DNA of 33,767 bases from CAZUNO01 sp964621445 [NCBI: Candidatus Hadarchaeota archaeon] (GTDB lineage Archaea; CAYQAE01; CAYVLA01), in contig CAZUNO010000027.1 of the NCBI GenBank assembly GCA_964621445.1, positions 1-33,767 on the forward strand, given 5' to 3'. Positions 1-7,544 of this stretch are shown piece after piece. Every line of letters starts with the position of its first letter. Positions within the stretch are counted from its first letter, which is position 1. Both the position numbers and the translations under genes were made by a program. Under the pieces are notes generated by a model. It saw nothing but the letters and a program-made list of their open reading frames with translations. It was not told where the DNA came from and did no database searches.

Positions 1-86
1 AAAAACCATACAACCCCTCCACCCCCCACCAGTTATGCAACAAAGCAGAAAAAAACATAAAAATATTACGTGATTATATCATTTAG

Positions 87-108
87 TAGATACATGTATC
101 TATAAATA
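87..108. promoter_or_regulatory. Orphan palindrome beside a TATA-like box
   Basis: A perfect 16-base palindrome (TAGATACATGTATCTA, 87-102) is followed at once by TATAAATA. It has the same architecture as the antitoxin operators at 9372 and 18498, but no open gene follows it in this window. It may be the control region of a lost TA pair, or of a gene to the left. Positions 1-200 otherwise hold no gene that I can support. Confidence 0.35.
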
Positions 109-204
109 ACGGGATATCGGTAAAACAAGGGCCCCAGATAATTTGGACCATATTAGAGATTATGGCATTCACATATCACTCAGCGAGACTGGTAGACAAT
201 AGAC

Positions 205-387
205 AGGCCCCTGGGATTGACCTTCTCGGACCATTTGCACTACCCCAGCATGATCTCGTGTCTTGATCAACTCCCTTTTCTCTATCCTTCTTCTCCCATA
301 GATCACCAAGAGATCGAACCCGGGGGATCGCCACCTCTTCTCAAGCGCGCGCAGCTCCGGTGCCCGATCGATAAACTTCATTATCAC
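205..387 (-). pseudogene. Archaeal ATPase remnant (copy 1, internally deleted)
   Basis: This minus-strand fragment matches the intact ATPase at 5991-7367. The N-terminal ~42 codons are nearly identical, including the start of the P-loop, but Gly-Lys-Thr is changed to Glu-Lys-Arg (reads RRRIEKRELI against RRRIGKTELI). After GATCAAC the sequence jumps directly to the part that encodes the C-terminal nuclease-like segment (208-252 resembles 6160-6200). About 1 kb covering Walker B and the DUF234 linker is therefore missing. An open frame of 72 codons (169-387) persists but cannot encode an active ATPase. It lies just past the start of the copy-1 AbiE cassette and in the same orientation. Confidence 0.75.
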
Positions 388-388
388 G

Positions 389-402
389 ATAATAATTATT
401 AT
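389..402. promoter_or_regulatory. AT-only palindrome next to the ATPase start (copy 1)
   Basis: ATAATAATTATTAT is a perfect 14-base palindrome immediately outside the ATPase start codon. It lies inside a wider imperfect dyad (TTATCACG ... GATAATGA) and is retained unchanged in copy 2 at 7369-7382. It could be an operator, or part of a promoter for the ATPase strand. Confidence 0.4.
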
Positions 403-562
403 GATAATGACTATTATAGATTTCGCTCGGCTGAGGTAATTTCACTGAGCGATCCAAGAGGTGGATTCATATCATATGCCTGCACATAACCTGGCCATCT
501 TTAACGATACGCCAATCCTACTCACAGTTCCCAATTCGTGGGGACAACGTCTATACCGAGGA

Positions 563-1494
563 TCAGAGGTTCTTCATGGCCCACATGATAGCAGGGTGTT
601 CTGGCAGTTTTTTGTGGAAGATCCCCGTGTCATCGATTGAGCCGGGCTCAAATGATTTCTGATCGTAGAATTGTCGGATTAGGGACCTCTCCTCTAGAGT
701 CAACTCATTAATAATTTCCTCTGCAAAATCTGACGCTCTGTCGATGACTTGTCGAAAATCTACATTGGCCCCGTCTCGAAGAAGATTCCGGAGATGGGAA
801 TCAATCGAAACGGAACCAAGCTTGGAGTCAACTTCAATTCTATCAACAGGTGGTCTTCCACGTGTGAGAGTGTCAATTACCAGGCATTTTCTAAATACAT
901 CCCTATCGAATGCTTCCCTAGAAATTCTGTAAACATCGTAGACATCTCCCGGGCTCGTCCTATAAAGACACGCTCCAAGTTTGTTGGCGAAGAGTTCCTC
1001 CGTCCTTGGGGTGTTAACCTGGAATCTTTCACCTTTTGCCAAGTGCACAAATTGTCCATCTTGATCCTGCTTGAGGATCGGAATTCTTCGTATGTAGCCA
1101 ACCTCTACCAGAAAACTGTCACTTCGATCCATAGAGTTCTGGTACGAGACATCGATTCGGGAAAGTGGATAACTGGGATCAATCCTCACATCTTCTTTCC
1201 TATATTCCCGGAGGTAGAGAAGTTCCTTAATTTTTTCGTCTATCTCGCTTCTTACCGCCCCCAATCCCCCTCATCGATATGCCGATAATTGAAGTCAAGA
1301 TCCACTGAAAGTCTAGGAACTTCCTCAAAGTGAATGAAGTTCAAGGCCGTGCCGCCATACAGGGAAAGTCTGTCCCTCAGGAATTTCACATAGGAGATGT
1401 CCTCCAAGAAGTCTGAAATCCTCAGCACTTTCTCCACTTCTCGAACATCAAATCCTAGCTCTATTGCCAGTCCCCTGAGATCGTATTCCATCAC
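563..1494 (-). pseudogene. abiEii: AbiEii nucleotidyltransferase toxin, frameshifted (copy 1)
   Basis: AbiEii-family toxins are nucleotidyltransferases paired with AbiEi antitoxins. The first frame (1494-1252, 80 codons) has the GGTALN nucleotide-binding motif and the DLDF metal-binding motif (VDLDFNYRH). The second frame (1264-563, 233 codons) supplies the rest, including ELFANKLGACLYRTSPGDVYDVY, which matches the usual helix before R-x-x-D-x-Y-D. The two are joined by a -1 shift at GATTGGGGGCGGTAA, and reading through would give about 312 residues, normal for the family. Exactly the same shift is present in copy 2. It overlaps AbiEi by four bases (ATGA). It may be a dead gene, a programmed frameshift or a homopolymer sequencing error. 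Confidence 0.75.
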
Positions 1495-2303
1495 ACCCCC
1501 CTCAATTTGTCCTCAAAATTCTCGGGCACATATAGCCTCCATTCTTTGTTATAGGTGAAGGAATCACCCTCGGTCATGTATCGGCGGCCTCCGTCGATCT
1601 CTTCCCGCAGCTGATTAAGGATTTCGGTGTCCAGGTGTTCGTAGAACATGGAGGAATCCCTGAACAGGTCTAGAACAAATCCCACCTTTCTCCGGAGAAT
1701 TTCATTGTCGTAGTTCTCCAAAGTTTTTGGAAGCCGGTGGAAATTCAGGCCACCCAGCCTCTGGAGGCTCTTTAGACACTCCTCCCATCCTCCAGAATAC
1801 TTCACCCTATCCAGGCAATCGATGAAAGTGCGTTCCTTGCTACTAATTCTGGTCACGTTCTCAGAGTATTCCCTTTCATCGACTTCAAAGTGGGTGTTCT
1901 GGACGAAGACGGGCCTAAAATCCAACCCCCTGTGGTGGAAAGGATCGAATCTGTCTCTCTTCTTGACAGCAATCTGAACTTCATTGAAGTGCGAGTAAGC
2001 GCAACCGTAGAACTCCAATGCCGTGTGATAACCCAAATAGTATTCTTCTCTCAGCTTTGAGGCGACCAGAAACTTGTCGGGTGCGTGCTTAGTCTTGTCC
2101 TCGAGAGGGGAGAGCGCACAATACAGTCCCCTCCTAATGCGCTCAAGTTTCCCGTCCTCCAGCAGTTTCTTCACATATTTGAGGAAAATATATCGCCTAT
2201 TCTTGGGGCCGATCACTTTCTCAGCCTCGCCGATAATCTCGTCGAACGACACTACCTTTTTTGACAATAGTCTACGATAGATTTCTTCTCTCTTGTTTGT
2301 CAT
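1491..2303 (-). CDS. abiEi: AbiEi-like transcriptional regulator/antitoxin (copy 1, intact)
   Basis: This is a 270-residue protein with an N-terminal winged-helix region (residues ~10-65: KKVVSFDEI ... LERIRRGLYCALS) and a C-terminal domain with the family landmark SSKERTFIDCLDR (~155-167). AbiEi proteins repress their own operon and counteract the AbiEii toxin. The ATG is followed by a conventional N-terminus, and the stop overlaps the AbiEii start by four bases, so the two are translationally coupled. It is the only intact AbiEi of the duplicated block, because copy 2 has lost its first half. Assignment as antitoxin rests on family knowledge, not on experiment. Confidence 0.8.
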   Translation of the reverse strand: MTNKREEIYRRLLSKKVVSFDEIIGEAEKVIGPKNRRYIFLKYVKKLLEDGKLERIRRGLYCALSPLEDKTKHAPDKFLVASKLREEYYLGYHTALEFYGCAYSHFNEVQIAVKKRDRFDPFHHRGLDFRPVFVQNTHFEVDEREYSENVTRISSKERTFIDCLDRVKYSGGWEECLKSLQRLGGLNFHRLPKTLENYDNEILRRKVGFVLDLFRDSSMFYEHLDTEILNQLREEIDGGRRYMTEGDSFTYNKEWRLYVPENFEDKLRGV

Positions 2304-2358
2304 CTAAACCCTTTTTGAGAATTTAACGCTATAATCCGTCATATGGAAAAAGAGGTTC

Positions 2359-2372
2359 ACTTTAATTAAAGT
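2359..2372. promoter_or_regulatory. Palindrome upstream of AbiEi
   Basis: ACTTTAATTAAAGT is a perfect 14-base palindrome about 55 bases before the AbiEi start at 2303, in an AT-rich stretch that also contains TATATAGGTTTAAAC. AbiEi proteins are known to bind inverted repeats in their own promoter, which makes this a plausible operator. Confidence 0.4.
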
Positions 2373-2399
2373 TACTATTATCTTCCATTAAATGGTATA

Positions 2400-2622
2400 T
2401 AGGTTTAAACTTACCAATTGATTGACGTACTCGTCAAACGGACTATCCCCAAGAACAGGCTTCTCCAGGACACTAATCAAACCATATCCATTCTCTTCTC
2501 GATATTTTCGCAGAAAATGTGGTTCCTGAAGGCTATCGGCCGGATACACGGTTGAAGACCCGGGGGCATTCGCAATAATCTCGAAAAGTCATCATAGACC
2601 TCCCTTCTGTGCCCCATCGGTC
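2400..2622 (-). pseudogene. RelE toxin C-terminal scrap plus conserved spacer (copy 1)
   Basis: At 2572-2620 the minus strand still encodes GHRREVYDDFSRLL, the last 14 residues of the intact RelE at 8879-9145, but the stop codon is lost and the rest of the toxin is gone. Downstream (2400-2540) an open stretch of ~40 codons reads RKYREENGYGLISVLEK; its counterpart at 8766-8875 is clearly related but contains stops. I do not recognise that second stretch. It may be the remnant of another small gene that once followed relE. Confidence 0.6.
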
Positions 2623-2740
2623 TGTCGGAAGTCGGTCTTCGGGTCCCTTGGCATCTAGAAGTTTCTTTCTAAAGCAGTGAGGTAAGTCTCACGCCGCGAC
2701 GTAAGATTTATGAGTTATCACAAAGCATGGTCATATTGGT

Positions 2741-2977
2741 ATGGAGTCGAGCAAGCTCTCATCAAAGTTCCAGCTGACCCTGCCGAAGCCGGTGAGGGAG
2801 GACCTCGGGGCCCGGGAGGGCGACCGAATCCTATTCGAGCGCGACGAGAAGGGTTTCTGGACGATACTCAGGGTCCCAAGCGATCCTGGCGAAGCCCTCC
2901 GCCACCTCGGGGAGAGGGCGGGGCTGACCGGAACCCCGGAAGAGGTGCACGGGGAGATGGAGAGTTGGGAAGGATAG
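2741..2977 (+). CDS. AbrB/SpoVT-type antitoxin (VapB-like)
   Basis: This 78-residue protein begins MESSKLSSKFQLTLPKPVRE, the swapped-hairpin AbrB DNA-binding signature (S-K-x-Q-x-T-L-P-K-x-V-R). An acidic C-terminus should wrap around the toxin. Its stop overlaps the start of the PIN-domain gene by 13 bases, the usual TA arrangement. A TATA-like GATTTATGAG lies about 30 bases before the ATG, fitting a leaderless transcript. The gene pair is much richer in G and C than its neighbours, which suggests separate acquisition. The family predicts autorepression together with the toxin. Confidence 0.85.
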   Translation: MESSKLSSKFQLTLPKPVREDLGAREGDRILFERDEKGFWTILRVPSDPGEALRHLGERAGLTGTPEEVHGEMESWEG

Positions 2978-3423
2978 GCCTGGATTCTAACATCTTCCTC
3001 TGCCTGCTCCTGCCAGAGGCTTCGAAGACCGATCCCGAGAACGTGGAAAGGGCAGGAGAAGTCCTCCGATCCCTTAGCAGGGAGAATCAAGGCGTAACCT
3101 CCGCCCTTCTGCTTGCCGAGGTTGCCTGGGCCTTCCTTAGGGAGGGGAAGGGTGCCCCCGAGATTGAGGCTGCCAGGACCGTGATCACGAGCATGGAGCG
3201 ACTGGACATTCGGAGCGTAACGCCTGATCTCGCCTGGTTGGGAGGGAGGCTGCGGGGGAAGCACTACTCAAGGGAGCGATCCATCTCGTACCAGGACTCG
3301 ATCTACCTGGTGACCTCCATTGAGGCAGGCTGTGAGGTCCTGTACTCAACGGATAGACATCTTCTGGGAATCCGGGAAGGCATACGCGTGGTCGAACCCA
3401 AGGATTTCCCCGGCGGGTCCTAG
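2965..3423 (+). CDS. vapC: VapC-type PIN-domain ribonuclease toxin
   Basis: This protein of ~152 residues has a PIN fold signature. The acidic residues expected to bind metal are visible in order: D in GLDSNIF near the N-terminus, E in LLLAEVAW, D in SYQDSIYLV and D in YSTDRHLL. VapC toxins cleave tRNA or rRNA and are held inactive by their cognate antitoxin, here the overlapping AbrB protein. The most likely start is the TTG at 2965, which gives MGRIGLDSN; the frame stays open further upstream, but that part overlaps the antitoxin and is not PIN-like. The high GC content is shared with its partner. Confidence 0.85.
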   Translation: MGRIGLDSNIFLCLLLPEASKTDPENVERAGEVLRSLSRENQGVTSALLLAEVAWAFLREGKGAPEIEAARTVITSMERLDIRSVTPDLAWLGGRLRGKHYSRERSISYQDSIYLVTSIEAGCEVLYSTDRHLLGIREGIRVVEPKDFPGGS

Positions 3424-3429
3424 GATGCC

Positions 3430-3500
3430 GGTTCCTGCCTCCGAGGACGGCCAACCTTCGGCTCTCGTCGATAACGTAGATGACCCTACAACTCCCCCAC
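3430..3500 (-). pseudogene. RelE-like toxin fragment
   Basis: The minus strand at about 3440-3495 reads RVIYVIDESRRLAVL, which matches the R-V-I-Y-x-I-D strand pair of RelE/ParE toxins, where the arginine is catalytic. No start, antitoxin or intact C-terminus remains. The rest of the gene-free stretch 3424-3912 shows nothing that I recognise. It includes a C-rich tract (CCCCCACCCCCCAC) resembling one near position 20. Confidence 0.4.
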
Positions 3501-3912
3501 CCCCCACTTGAGGCGCCCCCGCGGTTCGCCACCGAGCCTGCTCTTAGCTTTTTACTGTGGTATGAAGTTTCAAGGCCATCCATCATCCTGTTGAAGGAAT
3601 ATCTACACACAAGCGGAGTCAATATTTCGTTAGGTGAAAGCTCAGTGAGGCCAGGGGGTTCGTAAAGGCCGTTTCTGGTGTCCATGACTACCCGGTGTCG
3701 GTTCATACGTCCCGGTCCTCAAGCTACCCGGCCTCTCCGCCTATATACCCAAGAACGCAAGAGCAAGGGGGATGAAAAAGAGAACAGATCTCTGATACGT
3801 ATTTTAGGGTAGGACATCAGGGCGACGAGACCCGAGGTCGCGTTCCACCGACTCCCTGATAGATGAAGATGGGCTCGGCTGACCCTTGTATTTCCATATG
3901 TCTTGGCCTTGA

Positions 3913-4686
3913 TCAAGAATCATTATTTCCCTGCATAAAGCTATTCTCAATGACATGAATTACCTGCTCGAACTCAGGAAGTCTAGAGTAGGTCAAGTTC
4001 TCCAGATCCTGCCAGCTCTTTCTCTTCTCCTTTGCTTTCTCCAAGATCTTTGGTGGATCGTAGGCCCGTCCATAATAGTCCAGCTTCTTTTCAACTAGCC
4101 CGTCATCGATTTCTACCCCCCTGTTGAGAAGATGATATAAATCATAGACATCTCTAGGCCTACTTCTACTGCATATAGCCCGGATTTTCTCAGCCACAAT
4201 CTCCCTCTCGCTCAAAAGAACGAGGTCGAAGCTGGGTATGTCCAGGAAATTCGGGGTGTACCTTCTAACTGTGGATCCAAAAACTGCAGCTCTCTTGTTG
4301 ACCTCTATCCTTATGAAGCTCATTGATACTCTGGTTCCCGAATACAAAGGGCCCCGTACAATGACCCTTGCACCAAATGAACTATCATCCTCGTTCCTCT
4401 GGATATTACCCACATCCATCCCGAAATTCTCAAAGTCTCTTTCTATGCTTTTCATTAGACTATCATACTCGATTTTGTCAATCGCCGTGAAATCTAAGTC
4501 CTCTGAAAACCGGTCAAGGTTATAGAGCTTGAATAAGGCCGTCTCCCCTTTCAGAACCAGTTCATCTACCGTCTCATGGTATATCGAGTGCAATACGATA
4601 TCCTGCAGGTAGAGTTTCTCCATATGGCCAACATTCCCATTAGTAAAAGTCCTGGCCAACTCTCTCAATTGGGATCTAAGCAACAT
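3913..4686 (-). CDS. abiEii: AbiEii nucleotidyltransferase toxin
   Basis: This intact protein of 257 residues carries the nucleotidyltransferase pattern. The glycine motif reads LKGETALFKLY (the second glycine of the usual GGT is Glu), then RFSEDLDF provides the two aspartates, and EIVAEKIRAI ... RPRDVYDLYHLL provides the C-terminal helix motif. AbiEii toxins transfer nucleotides to tRNA or similar substrates and abort growth, for example upon phage infection. It overlaps its AbiEi partner by 11 bases. Its last ~35 codons reappear as a scrap at 20102-20215. It belongs to a different subfamily from the AbiEii of the duplicated block. Confidence 0.85.
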   Translation of the reverse strand: MLLRSQLRELARTFTNGNVGHMEKLYLQDIVLHSIYHETVDELVLKGETALFKLYNLDRFSEDLDFTAIDKIEYDSLMKSIERDFENFGMDVGNIQRNEDDSSFGARVIVRGPLYSGTRVSMSFIRIEVNKRAAVFGSTVRRYTPNFLDIPSFDLVLLSEREIVAEKIRAICSRSRPRDVYDLYHLLNRGVEIDDGLVEKKLDYYGRAYDPPKILEKAKEKRKSWQDLENLTYSRLPEFEQVIHVIENSFMQGNNDS

Positions 4687-5347
4687 CAGTATTCACCACG
4701 ATTTTCCACCGAACGTTTTTCTCTCCTTGTTGGGGCTTTGAAAGATCCAAGGGGACGTAATTTGGATCGATTAAGTCGATAAGCTTACCCATCTGCTTAC
4801 CCTCGATTTCCAGAAGGTATCCAACCCTCTTGACAACTGAATTCTTACCAAAGAACCTGCAGTACTCAATTATCCTCTCCTTGTCTATCTCTTGAATGAG
4901 GTCCACAAGCTCCTCTACTGGAACCGTCCCCTTGCTAAGACAGTCCAAGAACAGCCTCTCTCTGTCAGCGACGAAAACCTGGAAATCTTGATATAATCGC
5001 TTACGATAGCCAAAAATGCTTGTGCTAGAGTGGAACTGGATATTTTCCAGGTCTTCTCTATTTTTTCTGGTCACTAGGTGCAGGCGGCTTGGCTGTTGAG
5101 TTGTCAAATTGTAATATCTGAGTGCAGTCCAGTAGCTAAAAAAAGATGGAGTCTCGATATAGCTTGCATAGATCATAGGGTCGCGATATACAGTGTATTT
5201 TCCCCTCTCTACTCTGAAAATCTCTCCCCTATCGGTCAGCCTGTGAAGCTTCAACCTGATATATTCTCTAGTACGACCAAGAAATCTTTCCACATCATTC
5301 AATGTGAAAAGCGGTCGTTTCTGAGCCCAAGAAACGATATCGACCAT
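4676..5347 (-). CDS. abiEi: AbiEi-like regulator/antitoxin
   Basis: This protein of 223 residues has an N-terminal winged helix (~1-55: FTLNDVERFLGRTREYIRLK ... RVERGKYTVY) and an AbiEi-type effector domain (SFFSYWTALRYYNL, VFVADRERLFLDCL). The gene overlaps the downstream AbiEii by 11 bases, so the two are coupled. A TATA-like TATATA near 5374-5381 and a strong inverted repeat (5379-5402) lie just upstream, which suggests an autoregulated and nearly leaderless transcript. It should neutralise the AbiEii at 3913-4686. Confidence 0.85.
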   Translation of the reverse strand: MVDIVSWAQKRPLFTLNDVERFLGRTREYIRLKLHRLTDRGEIFRVERGKYTVYRDPMIYASYIETPSFFSYWTALRYYNLTTQQPSRLHLVTRKNREDLENIQFHSSTSIFGYRKRLYQDFQVFVADRERLFLDCLSKGTVPVEELVDLIQEIDKERIIEYCRFFGKNSVVKRVGYLLEIEGKQMGKLIDLIDPNYVPLDLSKPQQGEKNVRWKIVVNTDVA

Positions 5348-5378
5348 TATAGGGGGACCTTTTCTAATAAAAGTATAT

Positions 5379-5402
5379 ATAATTATCTTTTTTGATAATT
5401 AT
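5379..5402. promoter_or_regulatory. Inverted repeat at the AbiEi promoter
   Basis: ATAATTATC and GATAATTAT form a perfect 9-base inverted repeat with a six-T spacer, overlapping the TATA region 30-55 bases before the AbiEi start at 5347. The position fits an AbiEi operator. On the opposite strand it has no gene to serve. Confidence 0.5.
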
Positions 5403-5594
5403 TAACATATTAAATACCTAGTTCCGAGGAGAGTGAGCTGGCCGAACAACATCTCGATTTGTCGTCGACTAAACATCAGGATGTTCGCTGTGGAGTCGAA
5501 GATGCGGGAGCTATCAGGCATCTGTTCTCTCCTTAGGGTGAGGTCTATGGGCCTCTTTGATTGCCTCCCTGGATATGTGGGTGTAGATGTGTGC

Positions 5595-5775
5595 CGGCCG
5601 GGTTTCTCGGGGAAGGGTGAGAAGATGAAGATGTATCCCGGCACAAGAAGGATGAACGGGAGGTCCAGGGCTATCCGGGGGTTCCCTCCACCTGGAGATA
5701 TATAAGGGCCACGATGGCCGCCGAGATGGCGAGGCAGACATACAGATCGATTGGACGATTATCGAATCTCGCCCT
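5595..5775 (-). pseudogene. DUF1616-like membrane protein N-terminal remnant
   Basis: Translated from the minus strand, this stretch gives PIDLYVCLAISAAIVALIY followed by LPFILLVPGYIFIFSPFPEK. That is the first membrane helix and the L-P-F-x-L-x-x-P-G-Y signature typical of the archaeal DUF1616 family. There is no usable start codon, the frame runs into a stop about 12 codons upstream of the block, and the family's next landmark (an E-R-I-A-L-S-like helix) is absent. It is therefore a truncated relic. The family assignment is from memory of the motif. Confidence 0.45.
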
Positions 5776-5990
5776 CAGTTTCCTCCCCCTATTGGTTAGG
5801 GACCAAGTTGAGTGTTCTTAGCTCTTTGCTGCCATTTCGGTTATGGATCGATGCAGAGGAAGCTGTACGTGAAGGACTCGCGGCTGCTAAGCGAAAGCTT
5901 GCAGATTTGGATATGGAGGAAGTGAAGCTCTGTCTACCCTTACCCTATCAGGGCAGGAAGGCGGGTGCGGCAGGGTTCTCCTTGCATATC
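5776..5990 (+). other. Coding-looking stretch of unknown origin
   Basis: Plus-strand codons near 5838-5990 read DAEEAVREGLAAAKRKLADL, which has the look of a helical protein segment, but there is no start, no recognised family and no partner. The AT-rich spacer 5403-5594 shows nothing that I can support. Confidence 0.15.
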
Positions 5991-7367
5991 CTACTTAAGC
6001 GATGTCTCCATCTCTTCGAGGTCCATGCAAGTAAGGTCATCCGTGCGAAAAACCTTGTTAAAAGATTTGGCGAATATTACGTATCGTTCATTTCTTTCCT
6101 CGTTTCTCCACCTCACCTCGTCTTTCTTCTCCTTTAGCCTGAAATAGAGTGCCTCGGGATTGACCTTCTCGGACCACTTGCACTCGCCCAACAGGATCTC
6201 GTTCTCGCTCTCATTGAGGGCAATTATGTCGATCTCGTGTTCCCCGTGCCACCACCGCCCTACCCTGGAGTATTTGGTGGAAAATAGGCCCTTGGGGTTT
6301 AGCTTCGAAATCAGCTCCCTGCAAACGTCCTCGAAAGTCTTGGAGCTGAATTCATCGAGAGAGGCCATTATCTCACTTGACGCCACGTCCTCTGCAGATA
6401 TCTCGATGCTCGACCTTCGTGGCTCCACGTAATGGAACCAGAATCGGAGAAAGTTGTCATCGATCTCGTACAGGGATCTTTTCGACTTCTTCCGTTCCTC
6501 CGTCACAGGTATCTCCCTCCTTAACAACCGGAGTCGCCGGAGGGTCTTCAGATAGGCGGACAGAGGCCCCCGATCAATACCGGTGTGGTTTGAGATCCTG
6601 TTTGGTTTCGTGTGCCCGTTTGCCACAGCCTCCAAAACGCTCATGTATCTGCTGGGATTCCTCAGCTCGGTTCTGAGCAGGAACTCCGGCTCCTGGAACA
6701 TGAAGGATGTCTTGTCCAGTATCACATCCCGGATGTTATCCTCCAGACTGCGACCATAGTCGAAACTGAGAAGGTACATGGGTGCTCCCCCTGTGACAGC
6801 ATACGAACGAATGGCCTCCTCAAACGGATACTTGATGGCTTGAAGCGATGTGGAGAAATCGAAGGGCTGGAGGTCGATCTGCCCCGTCCTTCTCCCGAAT
6901 AGCGGGCTCTTATGACCCATGACTTCGGATTCCATAACCCCAATGCTCGAACCGCACAATATCATGGTGGACTCGGATTCGATCTCGTCGGCTAATTCTT
7001 GTAGGTAGGAGAGGATCGATCGGTTCGATTGGACAAGGCGGGGAAACTCATCCATGGTCAGTAGTATCTTCTCTTCCTCCAGCTTCTCCTTCAAGTAGCC
7101 TACGCCGTCTCTCCAATCATGAATATCAGGCTTTCTTTCATGGAAGAAACTCGAGACCGCATCCAGCATCTTGTCTAGCTGCCGATCTTTGGCGTCCTGG
7201 GAGGAAAGGAGGTATATGTGGGGTTTGTCGCGAGAGAATTCCTTGATCAACTCCGTTTTCCCTATCCTTCTTCTCCCATAGATCACCAAGAGATCGAACC
7301 CGGGGGATCGCCACCTCTTCTCAAGCGCGCGCAGCTCCGGTGCCCGATCGATAAACTTCATTATCAC
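5991..7367 (-). CDS. Archaeal AAA+ ATPase with DUF234-type nuclease-like tail
   Basis: This intact protein of 458 residues has Walker A at ~31-39 (GRRRIGKTE), Walker B at ~101-109 (ILLTMDEFP) and the CGSS sensor at ~138-141. A winged-helix linker and a C-terminal region with E-I-D-I-I-A-L ... E-C-K-W follow, a PD-(D/E)xK-like pattern. The family is common and often mobile in archaea, with uncertain function; a role in defence or as a selfish element has been proposed. The GTG at 7367 is followed two codons later by ATG 7361, and either could be used. An AT-only palindrome abuts the start. Copy 1 of this gene (205-387) is internally deleted. Confidence 0.85.
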   Translation of the reverse strand: MIMKFIDRAPELRALEKRWRSPGFDLLVIYGRRRIGKTELIKEFSRDKPHIYLLSSQDAKDRQLDKMLDAVSSFFHERKPDIHDWRDGVGYLKEKLEEEKILLTMDEFPRLVQSNRSILSYLQELADEIESESTMILCGSSIGVMESEVMGHKSPLFGRRTGQIDLQPFDFSTSLQAIKYPFEEAIRSYAVTGGAPMYLLSFDYGRSLEDNIRDVILDKTSFMFQEPEFLLRTELRNPSRYMSVLEAVANGHTKPNRISNHTGIDRGPLSAYLKTLRRLRLLRREIPVTEERKKSKRSLYEIDDNFLRFWFHYVEPRRSSIEISAEDVASSEIMASLDEFSSKTFEDVCRELISKLNPKGLFSTKYSRVGRWWHGEHEIDIIALNESENEILLGECKWSEKVNPEALYFRLKEKKDEVRWRNEERNERYVIFAKSFNKVFRTDDLTCMDLEEMETSLK

Positions 7368-7368
7368 G

Positions 7369-7382
7369 ATAATAATTATTAT
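7369..7382. promoter_or_regulatory. AT-only palindrome at the ATPase start (copy 2)
   Basis: This is the same perfect palindrome ATAATAATTATTAT as at 389-402, two bases outside the GTG start of the ATPase. Its exact retention between otherwise diverged copies suggests that it is functional or very recently shared. Confidence 0.4.
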
Positions 7383-7544
7383 GATAATGACTATTATAGA
7401 TTTCGCTCGGCTGAGGTAATTTCACTGAGCGATCCAAGAGGTGGATTCATATCATATGCCTGCACAGAACCTGGCCATCTTGAGCGATGCACCAATCCTA
7501 CTCACAGTTCCTGATCGGTGGGGACAACGTCTATACCGAAAGGA

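Larger units (their letters stand above)
205..2622 (-). repeat. Duplicated ATPase-AbiEii-AbiEi-RelE block, copy 1
   Basis: This segment is collinear with 6160-8925. It carries, in order, the ATPase remnant, the shared leader (388-560 against 7368-7545), AbiEii, AbiEi, a short spacer and the last codons of RelE. The match is interrupted by a ~1 kb deletion inside the ATPase. It also has a ~27-base insertion near 2541-2567 relative to copy 2. Divergence is mostly point substitutions plus private deletions in each copy, so the duplication is not brand new. Confidence 0.8.

Noticed and set aside
2710-2964. Upstream extension of the VapC frame
   Set aside because: The extension overlaps the AbrB antitoxin in another frame and is rich in Arg, Gly and Pro. 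The PIN fold begins only after TTG 2965.
3719-3916. 65-codon minus-strand frame after AbiEii
   Set aside because: Its N-terminus resembles the frame at 19908-20105 only because both follow an AbiEii 3' end and share that DNA. The remainder is unrelated, so it is not a conserved gene.
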